Assembly: GCA_900313745.1 (NCBI GenBank)
Contig: OMSM01000506.1
Location: forward strand, 1 to 5,117
Source: an uncultured Lachnospiraceae bacterium
Lineage (GTDB): Bacteria > Bacillota > Clostridia > Lachnospirales > Lachnospiraceae
DNA length: 5,117 nt
Reading direction: 5' to 3'
A program made the position numbers and the translations under genes. The stretch's first letter is position 1. Each line of letters opens with the position of its first letter. The notes beneath the pieces are model-generated. The model did not search any database. It was not told the DNA's origin and saw nothing but the letters and a program-made list of their open reading frames with translations. This document shows, piece by piece, positions 1-5,084 of this stretch.

Positions 1-33
1 GTCGATTTCGTATTTTCTGCTGGATGATGCCAT
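1..33 (-). CDS. N-terminal fragment of a gene running off the window, possibly a MATE-family efflux transporter
   Basis: Reading leftwards from an ATG at 33-31, eleven codons stay open to the window edge and give MASSSRKYEID. An in-frame TAA lies eight codons upstream with no ATG, GTG or TTG between, so this ATG is the only ordinary start. An AAGGA motif (minus strand, about 53-49) lies upstream, but its spacing of about 15 nt is longer than ideal. From recall, many clostridial MATE (multidrug and toxic compound extrusion) transporters begin with a short polar stretch ending in K/D-YEID followed by M-x-x-GP and the first membrane helix; the last four residues here match that. The gene would be an inner-membrane cation-coupled exporter. 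It lies on the same strand as the serine hydrolase upstream, 133 bp past that stop codon. Only 11 residues are visible, so both the gene and the family are tentative. Confidence 0.4.
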   Translation of the reverse strand, partial: MASSSRKYEID

Positions 34-72
34 GTAGATATTCGTCTTTCCTTAGATAATGAATCAGGAGCG

Positions 73-118
73 CCTTCCGCCGGCACAGCGCATGGGCGGC
101 AGCTGAGCCGGCGGAAGG
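73..118 (-). terminator. Long GC-rich hairpin downstream of the serine hydrolase (candidate terminator, weak)
   Basis: The arms CCTTCCGCCGGC (73-84) and GCCGGCGGAAGG (107-118) are perfect 12-bp reverse complements. Inside them CAGC (86-89) can pair with GCTG (102-105) after one A/A mismatch, leaving a 12-nt loop. The structure starts 48 nt after the serine hydrolase stop codon and ends just before the start region of the next minus-strand gene. It could end transcription, but neither side carries a clear T-run, so it may instead be an mRNA-stabilising stem or an intergenic palindrome. A smaller stem (CGCGG 139-143 with CCGCG 150-154) lies between it and the stop codon. Confidence 0.4.
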
Positions 119-166
119 GTGCCTGTGCCTGATGACCGCGCGGATAAAACCGCGGACACCGGCGGC

Positions 167-1114
167 TTACAGTCTGTTCAGTACGCGCTCGTTGAAAGCC
201 TGCTTGACGCGCTCGAAATCCCCGTCCTCGGGATTCTGGATCGCGACGACGATGCCCTTGCCGCCGCATGCTTCGGGCAGCACCGCGGTGATCTGGCCGA
301 AGGCGCCGTCCGCGCGGTACGCGCCGGGCTGAGGAAGCATCCAGAACTGGTAGCCGTAGCCGCAGACCCAGATGTCGGGGTGCTCCAGGAAGGAGGCATT
401 GTCGATGTGGGAGCGGGAGGCCTCGTTCACCCATGCCTCGGAGACGATGCGTTCGCCCTTCCAGGTGCCCTTGTTAAGATAGAGCTGTCCGAGCTTCATC
501 ATGTCGGTGAGCTTCAGGTGCATTCCGCCGCCGCCGATGGGATGGCCCTCGGGGTCGTTCTCCCAGAGCGGGAAGGGCATGTCCATGCGGGAGAAAAGCT
601 TCTCGTAGAGGTAGGCGCCAAGGCGCATGCCGACGGCTTCCTCGACCATGCGGCCGGCCAGGATGGAGTCGGCGGTGGAGTAGCGGAAGCGGCTGCCGGG
701 ATCAACCTTGATCTCGCGGCTTAACATGAAGGCGACGTAGTCCGGGAAGCCCACGCCGGCGCGGCGCTGGGCGTTCATGAGGTAGTCGCTGTCGAAGCCG
801 CTGGACATGGTGAGCAGATGGCGCAGCCGGATGTCGTGGACGCGAGGATCGGCGTCCGCCGGGACCTTCTCCGGAAAGACGTCGGCCAGGCGGTCGTCCA
901 GGGAGAGTTTTCCCTCGTCGATGGCGATGCCGACGGCGGTGGCCATGTAGCTCTTGGTGTGGGAGTAGATATTGCGGGGCTTGTCGTAGGTGAAATGATG
1001 CTCGAAGAGCACCTCATCGCCGTTCGCCGCGGCGATGCTCTCGAGGGTAAGGCCCTCGGAGGCGGCGTATTCGACAAAGGCTTCGAGGATGCGGGTTATT
1101 TCGGCAGTAGTCAT
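167..1114 (-). CDS. Serine hydrolase of the beta-lactamase / class C-like esterase family
   Basis: A 315-residue protein of the Beta-lactamase (PF00144) fold. The catalytic serine motif SxxK is SHTK at residues 51-54 (Ser51, Lys54), about 50 residues from the N-terminus as expected. A tyrosine motif of YxN/YxS type is YST at 145-147, preceded by the family's 'RFRYS' context. A glycine-rich segment, DGAFGQ at 269-274, sits where the third (KTG/HxG-like) motif belongs. The stretch RLRHLLTMSSGFD (97-109) is also typical. There is no signal peptide, so the enzyme is probably cytoplasmic, and at 315 residues it is a little shorter than many relatives. Such proteins are usually esterases, peptidases or amidases of unknown substrate rather than antibiotic-resistance enzymes; the substrate cannot be read from the sequence. 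The start is fixed by an AGGAGGA ribosome site 8 nt upstream. It is transcribed divergently from the glycosidase cluster. Confidence 0.9.
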   Translation of the reverse strand: MTTAEITRILEAFVEYAASEGLTLESIAAANGDEVLFEHHFTYDKPRNIYSHTKSYMATAVGIAIDEGKLSLDDRLADVFPEKVPADADPRVHDIRLRHLLTMSSGFDSDYLMNAQRRAGVGFPDYVAFMLSREIKVDPGSRFRYSTADSILAGRMVEEAVGMRLGAYLYEKLFSRMDMPFPLWENDPEGHPIGGGGMHLKLTDMMKLGQLYLNKGTWKGERIVSEAWVNEASRSHIDNASFLEHPDIWVCGYGYQFWMLPQPGAYRADGAFGQITAVLPEACGGKGIVVAIQNPEDGDFERVKQAFNERVLNRL

Positions 1115-1122
1115 GACAGATG

Positions 1123-1129
1123 TCCTCCT
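1123..1129 (-). promoter_or_regulatory. Shine-Dalgarno site of the serine hydrolase
   Basis: The minus strand reads AGGAGGA here, 8 nt before the ATG at 1114-1112. It is a near-ideal match to the anti-Shine-Dalgarno sequence and decides the start codon of the hydrolase. Confidence 0.85.
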
Positions 1130-1183
1130 GGCGGCGCGTGAGCGCCTTTTCTCAAAACTTTCGGGGATGATTTGATAAGATGT

Positions 1184-1212
1184 ATTATAATTCAGCAGTA
1201 GAATTGTGTCTG
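1184..1212 (-). promoter_or_regulatory. Candidate sigma-A-type promoter for the serine hydrolase
   Basis: On the minus strand a perfect -10 box TATAAT (1189-1184) lies 17 bp from CAGACA (1212-1207), which matches the TTGACA consensus at four of six positions. Transcription would start near 1177, giving a leader of about 60 nt. An imperfect dyad, AATTC (1189-1193) and GAATT (1201-1205), fills most of the spacer and could be an operator, but it is short. The AT-rich block 1172-1204 also holds TATAAT on the plus strand (1186-1191), so a divergent promoter for the glycosidase cluster could overlap here, though I see no good plus-strand -35 box. Confidence 0.45.
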
Positions 1213-1240
1213 TACGTTTTGAGGAAATCGGCGGGCTTTC

Positions 1241-1304
1241 TCTGGCGGCCCGGTGGCGGTCGTCTGGCGGCCCGGTGGCGGATTCAGGCGGCCTTCAGGC
1301 GGCC
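1241..1304 (+). repeat. Short direct duplications at the left edge of the tandem array
   Basis: A 19-bp segment TCTGGCGGCCCGGTGGCGG occurs at 1241-1259 and again at 1263-1281, a 22-bp step. It is followed by two perfect head-to-tail copies of the 11-mer TTCAGGCGGCC (1283-1293 and 1294-1304), the second of which merges into the first 64-bp unit. All contain the GGCGGCC core found at the 64-bp junctions, so these look like degenerate or ancestral pieces of the array. CGGCC (1289-1293) and GGCCG (1301-1305) can form a short stem like those in the array. Confidence 0.75.
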
Positions 1305-1655
1305 GAAATCAGGCCGAAAGGCAAATTCCTCCGCCAGAGGAAGCAAGAACGGCCGCCTGGAGGCGGCCGAAATCAAGCCAAATGGCAGATTCCTCCGCCA
1401 GAGGAAGCAGGAACGGCCGCCTGGAGGCGGCCGAAATCAGGCCAAATGGCAGATTCCTCCGCCAGTGGAAGTAAGTACGGCCGCCTGGAGGCGGCCGAAA
1501 TCAAGCCAAATGGCCAATCCCTCCGCCAGGGGAAGCAAGAACGGCCGCCTGGAGGCGGCCGAAATCAAGCCAAATGGCAGATTCCTCCGCCAGGGGAAGC
1601 AAGTGCGGCTGCCTGGAGGCGGCCGAAATCAGGCCAGACGGCAAATCCCTCCGCC
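1298..1655 (+). repeat. 64-bp tandem repeat array, five full copies and a partial sixth
   Basis: Units begin with GGCGGCCGAAATC at 1298, 1362, 1426, 1490, 1554 and 1618, an invariant 64-bp step. The sixth copy decays after about 1655. Copies differ at a few positions only, for example CAGG/CAAG after GAAAT, AGAGGAAG/AGGGGAAG/AGTGGAAG, and AGATT/CAATC/AAATC before CCTCC. There are no unique spacers. Because 64 is not a multiple of three and the unit holds almost no plus-strand stop triplets, reading frames stay open across it (for example 1180-1797 and 1206-1733); each would shift the encoded peptide at every copy, so I treat the array as non-coding. It occupies most of the 631-bp gap between the divergent hydrolase and glycosidase genes and would lie in the 5' leader of the glycosidase operon if that promoter is upstream of it. 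Confidence 0.92.
1350..1625 (+). other. Five GC-rich hairpins, one at each 64-bp junction
   Basis: At 1350-1369, 1414-1433, 1478-1497, 1542-1561 and 1606-1625 the arms CGGCCGCC and GGCGGCCG flank a TGGA loop, giving an 8-bp all-GC stem. In the last copy the left arm is CGGCTGCC, which still pairs in a plus-strand RNA through one G-U wobble. The stems are followed by GAAATC rather than a U-run, so they are not classical intrinsic terminators. They could slow or stall RNA polymerase, protect the mRNA, or act in DNA as cruciforms or protein sites; nothing in the sequence decides between these. Confidence 0.8.
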
Positions 1656-1660
1656 GGGAC

Positions 1661-1740
1661 CAGAAAGCAGAGATCAGAAACAGGAAACAGAAACAGGAAA
1701 CAGGAAACTGAACAGAAACAGAGACAGGAATAAGGGGAGA
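1661..1740 (+). repeat. Purine-rich leader tract with GAAACAG repeats, ending in the GH13 ribosome site
   Basis: Between the array and the GH13 gene the plus strand is almost pure A/G plus scattered C. The heptamer GAAACAG occurs at 1677-1683, 1684-1690, 1690-1696, 1697-1703 and 1715-1721, with GAAACTG at 1704-1710. The tract ends in AAGGGGAG (1732-1739), a strong ribosome binding site 6 nt before the ATG at 1746. I see no -35/-10 pair in it, so it is more likely an unstructured ribosome-loading leader than a promoter. Its composition is unlike both the GC-rich array and the genes. Confidence 0.65.
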
Positions 1741-1745
1741 AATCA

Positions 1746-3224
1746 ATGGCATGGCATGATGAAGCCATATTCTATCATATTTATCCGCTGGGACTGACCG
1801 GCGCGCCGAAGACAAATCCGGGCGCGGGACAGTATGGAGAAGAGGAATCTAGAAGAAACGACGCTGGCAGCAATACGGCCTCATTCGAAGAAGATAATAG
1901 TACGACTTTGTCGGAGCACCGGCTGAACCAGCTTATTCCCTGGGCGCATTACCTGGCGGAGCTGGGGATCACGGCCCTCTACATCGGGCCGCTCTTCGAG
2001 TCGGGAAGCCACGGCTACGACACCGCGGATTACCGCAGGCTCGACCGGAGGCTGGGGGATAACGGGGATCTCGCGAGTTTTGTCAGAGAGTGCCACTCGC
2101 TGGGCATCAGGGTGGTGCTGGACGCGGTGTTCAACCACACCGGCCGGGACTTCTTCGCGTTCCGCGACCTGAAGGAACACCGGGAGAATTCGCGGTACAA
2201 GGACTGGTACTGCGGCGTCAATTTCTGGGGAAACAACGAGTACAACGACGGCTTCTCCTATGACAACTGGGGCGGCTACAATCTTCTGGTCAAGCTTAAT
2301 GTCTGGAACCCGGAGGTGCGGGAGTACCTTTACGACACGGTCCGCTTCTGGGTGCGGGAATTTGATATCGACGGGCTGAGGCTTGATGCCGCGGACGTGC
2401 TGGATTTTGGCTTTATGCAGGGGCTGCGCGCGGTGGCGGACGAGGTGAAGCCGGATTTCTGGCTCATGGGCGAGGTAATCCACGGGGAGTACACCCGCTG
2501 GCTGAACGACGCGAGGCTGCACTCGGTGACGGATTACGCCATGCGCAAGGGGCTCTACAGCGGGCACAACGACCATAATTATTTTGAGATCGCCCACACC
2601 CTGAACCGCTCGATGCAGAACGGCTCGGATCCGCACCGGCTGTACCGTTTCTGCGACAATCACGACGTGGACAGGATCATCAACATGCTGAACAACCGGC
2701 AGCACTGGTTTCCGCTGCAGGTTCTTGTCTTCGGCATGCCCGGCATACCTTCCATTTATTACGGCTCTGAATTCGGCATCGAGGGGCGCAAGGAGAACGG
2801 CTCGGACGACGGGCTGAGGCCGGCGCTGAGGCTGGAGGATTTCCTCGGAGGAAATAGTGGGACGCAGGAAGACGCGACGCCTGCCGGACGCGGGCGATTG
2901 GAGAGCGCGGCAAATCCGTATCTTGCCTTCATGGCGGCGCTGATCCGCACGTATCACGAGGTTCCGGCGCTTGCCCGCGGCGATTACGAGCAGCTTGTTC
3001 TGACCAACCGGCAGTACGCATTCCGCCGGGGAGATTTAAACCAGGGCGGGGCGATCGTCGCGGTGAATAATGACGAAGCGGAAGCAGGCTTCTGGGTGCG
3101 CTGCCCGGACGGGGCGTACAGAGGACTGCTCGGCGGGGCGGAGTTTACTGCCGCAGGAGGCGGAGCGAACATTTGTCTCGGCGCCTGCGCGGGGGAGATC
3201 TTCGTGCGGAAGCAGACAGTTTAA
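1746..3224 (+). CDS. GH13 alpha-glucan hydrolase (cyclomaltodextrinase / neopullulanase-like), cytoplasmic
   Basis: A 492-residue alpha-amylase-superfamily enzyme with a complete (beta/alpha)8 barrel signature. The four conserved regions are DAVFNH (126-131), GLRLD (210-214) with Arg212 and the nucleophile Asp214, GEVIHG (242-247) with the acid/base Glu243, and FCDNHD (302-307) with His306 and the transition-state stabiliser Asp307. MPGIPSIYYGSEFG (331-344) closes the barrel. A beta-rich C-terminal domain follows from about 415. There is no signal peptide and no N-terminal binding module, so it probably cleaves imported maltodextrins or cyclodextrins in the cytoplasm. The exact linkage preference (alpha-1,4, alpha-1,6 or transfer) is not readable. 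From recall, relatives starting YHxIYPLGLxGAPK lack the hydrophilic segments seen here at about 32-55 and 366-388. AAGGGGAG 6 nt upstream supports the start. The next gene begins 15 bp after its stop. Confidence 0.93.
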   Translation: MAWHDEAIFYHIYPLGLTGAPKTNPGAGQYGEEESRRNDAGSNTASFEEDNSTTLSEHRLNQLIPWAHYLAELGITALYIGPLFESGSHGYDTADYRRLDRRLGDNGDLASFVRECHSLGIRVVLDAVFNHTGRDFFAFRDLKEHRENSRYKDWYCGVNFWGNNEYNDGFSYDNWGGYNLLVKLNVWNPEVREYLYDTVRFWVREFDIDGLRLDAADVLDFGFMQGLRAVADEVKPDFWLMGEVIHGEYTRWLNDARLHSVTDYAMRKGLYSGHNDHNYFEIAHTLNRSMQNGSDPHRLYRFCDNHDVDRIINMLNNRQHWFPLQVLVFGMPGIPSIYYGSEFGIEGRKENGSDDGLRPALRLEDFLGGNSGTQEDATPAGRGRLESAANPYLAFMAALIRTYHEVPALARGDYEQLVLTNRQYAFRRGDLNQGGAIVAVNNDEAEAGFWVRCPDGAYRGLLGGAEFTAAGGGANICLGACAGEIFVRKQTV

Positions 3225-3239
3225 CAGGGAGAGAAGAGT

Positions 3240-4484
3240 ATGATTCAGCAGTTTGACATCAGAGACTACGGCGCGGTTCCTGTGGCGGAAGGGCCGGCCT
3301 CCGAGCCTCAGGCGCCGGTGGATCCGGACAGAGCGCGGAAGATCTACGAAGCCTGGGCCGGACAGTGGGCGCAGGAAGAGGCGGCAGCGGACGAGCTTAC
3401 CGACGAGGGCCCGCTCAGCACCGGGGCCATTCAGGCCGCGATTGACGCGTGCCGGGATGCCGGCGGCGGGGAAGTGGTCATTCCCGAGGGAACCTGGCTC
3501 ACCGGGAGCATCCACCTCTACGGCGGCATGACGCTTCGCCTGAAATCCGGGGCGAGGCTCAAGGGGAGCACGAATCTGAAGAATTACACCAATTTCGGCT
3601 TTCCCACCACGCTGGGCTACGTGGACGACCCGGAGTACATCGAGCTCTGGCACCTGCCGCCGTACTACACCCACGCGCTGATCACGGTCTACGGCGCGCA
3701 GAACGTGGCGATTGTCGGCGACGAGGGCTCGGTCATCGACGGCTCCGACTGCTGCGATCCTGACGGCGAGGAGCGCTTCCGCGGACCCATGGGCATACGG
3801 ATCACGCGATGCGAGAACGTCACGCTCTCGGGGTATCGCGTCGAAAACTCCGCCAACTGGGCTCATCAGATCGATGACTGTGCGAATATCGATATTCGCG
3901 GCATCACGATTCTCGCGGGGCACGACGGCATCGACGTGCATCACTGCGAGAACATCCGGATCAGGGACTGCGTCTTTCTGACCGGGGACGACTGCATCGC
4001 CGGCTATGACAACCGCAACCTCCTGGTGGAGGACTGCAGGCTCAATACCAGCTGCCAGTCGCTGCGCATGGGCGCCGTGAACATGCTCGTGAGGAGGTGC
4101 AGTTTTGACGGGCCCGGACAGTACATGCACCGGGTTTCGGGCCGGCACAACACCATCTACGCCTTCCTCTTCTACTCCCACAAGGCGGATCCGAAGCAGG
4201 AGGAGAGCCGGAACTGGCAGATCGAGGACTGCGAGTTCGCGGGTATCGACCAGCTTTTCATGTACGATTTTCCCTGCGCGTGGGCTCAGCACGAGGTGGT
4301 GCCGCTGCGCGACGTGACCTTCACGCGCTGCTCGTTCCGCGGCTTCCTTAACACCTCGTCCTTTAAAAGCAATGGCGCAAGGGGACAGCTGGTCTTCGAG
4401 GCCTGCGATTTCGAGAACGCCATGCAGGATCCGGAGAAGCCCTTCGCGGAGGGAAACGAGAACACGGAGATCATTTACCGCTGA
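3240..4484 (+). CDS. GH28-like right-handed parallel beta-helix protein, atypical catalytic motifs
   Basis: A 414-residue protein that opens with FDIRDYGAV (5-13), the usual first strand of GH28 / pectate-lyase-3 beta-helix proteins. AIQAAIDACRDAGGGEVVIP (63-82) and GTWLTGSIHLYGGMTLRLK (84-102) follow, then repeated rungs of the type 'xCENVxIxxCxF'. The GH28 active-site region is partly kept: HDGID (228-232) matches NTDGID, and GDDCIA (249-254) gives the Asp pair 250/251. Where GHG is expected there is SCQSLRMG (271-278), without the histidine, and no RIK motif is evident. About 40 residues (14-56) replace the usual short GDGxxDDT loop. There is no signal peptide, so it is probably cytoplasmic. 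GH28 enzymes hydrolyse polygalacturonan or rhamnogalacturonan; this member may act on a different sugar or by a changed mechanism. AGGGAG 8 nt upstream sets the start; it forms an operon with the GH13 gene. Many rungs are rich in cysteine. Confidence 0.82.
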   Translation: MIQQFDIRDYGAVPVAEGPASEPQAPVDPDRARKIYEAWAGQWAQEEAAADELTDEGPLSTGAIQAAIDACRDAGGGEVVIPEGTWLTGSIHLYGGMTLRLKSGARLKGSTNLKNYTNFGFPTTLGYVDDPEYIELWHLPPYYTHALITVYGAQNVAIVGDEGSVIDGSDCCDPDGEERFRGPMGIRITRCENVTLSGYRVENSANWAHQIDDCANIDIRGITILAGHDGIDVHHCENIRIRDCVFLTGDDCIAGYDNRNLLVEDCRLNTSCQSLRMGAVNMLVRRCSFDGPGQYMHRVSGRHNTIYAFLFYSHKADPKQEESRNWQIEDCEFAGIDQLFMYDFPCAWAQHEVVPLRDVTFTRCSFRGFLNTSSFKSNGARGQLVFEACDFENAMQDPEKPFAEGNENTEIIYR

Positions 4485-4494
4485 CGCGGTCCGG

Positions 4495-4511
4495 GGCAGG
4501 ATAAGCCTGCC
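4495..4511 (+). other. Small hairpin in the 93-bp gap after the GH28-like gene
   Basis: GGCAGG (4495-4500) and CCTGCC (4506-4511) form a 6-bp stem with an ATAAG loop, 10 nt past the upstream stop codon. No T-run follows, so it is a poor intrinsic terminator; it could trim or stabilise the mRNA end. The remainder of the gap (4512-4577) is A/G-rich, shows no clear promoter, and ends in a ribosome site. Transcription may therefore continue into the next gene. Confidence 0.35.
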
Positions 4512-4577
4512 GGAGAGCCGCGGAAAGCCATAAGGAAGCAGTAAGGCAGAAAAGCGTAAAGGAAACGGAGACAGACC

Positions 4578-5042
4578 ATGAAGCTTGCGGAAGCATTGCA
4601 GGAGAGGGCGGATTTAAACCGCAAAATCGCCGAACTCAGGCGCAGGATCGCCAACAACATCCTGGTTCAGGAGGGCGAGGAGCCGGCGGAGAAGCCGGAG
4701 GAGCTGATCGCCGAGCTGGACGGGGCGGTCGCGCGCCTGGAGGAGCTGATGGCGGCGATCAACCGCACCAACGGCAGGACGAAGGCCGGCGGCAGGACGC
4801 TGACCGAGATCATCGCCAGGAAGGACGCGCTGACACTGAAGCTCTCGGTGTACAAGGAGGCGGTGGAAACGGCGGGCCAGAGCACGTACCGGGCAAGAGG
4901 CACCGAGATCCGGGTAAAGTCGCTGGTGAAGGCCGCGGAGCTCCAGAAGCAGGCGGACGCCATGGCCAGGGAGATCCGGGAACTCGACAACCTCCTCCAG
5001 GAGACCAACTGGAAGACAAAACTGATCGGAACGGCAGACTGA
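4578..5042 (+). CDS. DIP1984 family protein (septicolysin-like, DUF6847), function unknown
   Basis: A 154-residue, highly charged, mostly helical protein. It carries the features I recall for the DIP1984 family: MKLAEALQERADLNRKIAEL at the N-terminus (1-20), RIANNxxVQEGEEPAE (23-38), an INRTN box (61-65), TLTEIIARKDAL (74-85), and a C-terminal helix ending LQETNWKTKL (140-149). Heptad-like leucines at 5-28 and 116-147 suggest two coiled-coil segments that may pack as a helical bundle. There is no signal peptide or membrane segment. Family members are sometimes named septicolysin after an early report, but no biochemical role is established, and a link with sugar metabolism is not implied. Length is normal for the family. 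GGAG at 4567-4570, 7 nt upstream, supports the start. It is 93 bp downstream of the beta-helix gene on the same strand and may be in the same transcript or have its own promoter, which I could not see. Confidence 0.88.
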   Translation: MKLAEALQERADLNRKIAELRRRIANNILVQEGEEPAEKPEELIAELDGAVARLEELMAAINRTNGRTKAGGRTLTEIIARKDALTLKLSVYKEAVETAGQSTYRARGTEIRVKSLVKAAELQKQADAMAREIRELDNLLQETNWKTKLIGTAD

Positions 5043-5084
5043 GAAAATCCTCCGGCCGGGCAAAAACGCGGCGCGGCAGAACGT

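Noticed and set aside
119..724. Plus-strand open frame of 201 codons
   Set aside because: It is antisense to the serine hydrolase, whose SxxK and YST motifs and strong ribosome site identify the true coding strand.
1172..1204. Plus-strand promoter TTGATA (1172-1177) with TAGAAT (1199-1204)
   Set aside because: The 21-bp spacing is outside the normal range. A plus-strand promoter in this block remains possible but is not supported well enough to annotate.
1350..1625. Tandem intrinsic terminators
   Set aside because: The stems are strong, but each is followed by GAAATC on the plus strand and by GTTC, GTAC or GCAC on the minus strand, without a T-run.
1298..1655. CRISPR array
   Set aside because: The 64-bp units abut directly and are nearly identical over their whole length, with no unique spacers, and no cas gene is nearby.
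1180..1797. Arginine/glycine/proline-rich protein encoded across the repeats
   Set aside because: The repeat period is not a multiple of three, the frame runs into the GH13 gene, there is no ribosome site, and the same peptides occur in every forward frame.
1881..2957. Minus-strand open frame of 358 codons
   Set aside because: It is antisense to the GH13 gene and shows no recognisable motif.
3036..4292. Minus-strand open frame of 418 codons
   Set aside because: It lies antisense to the GH13 and GH28-like genes, which have clear family motifs and ribosome sites. High-GC third positions explain the lack of stops.
4485..4577. Terminator or promoter between the GH28-like and DIP1984 genes
   Set aside because: Only a 6-bp stem without a T-run is present, and no -35/-10 pair was found.
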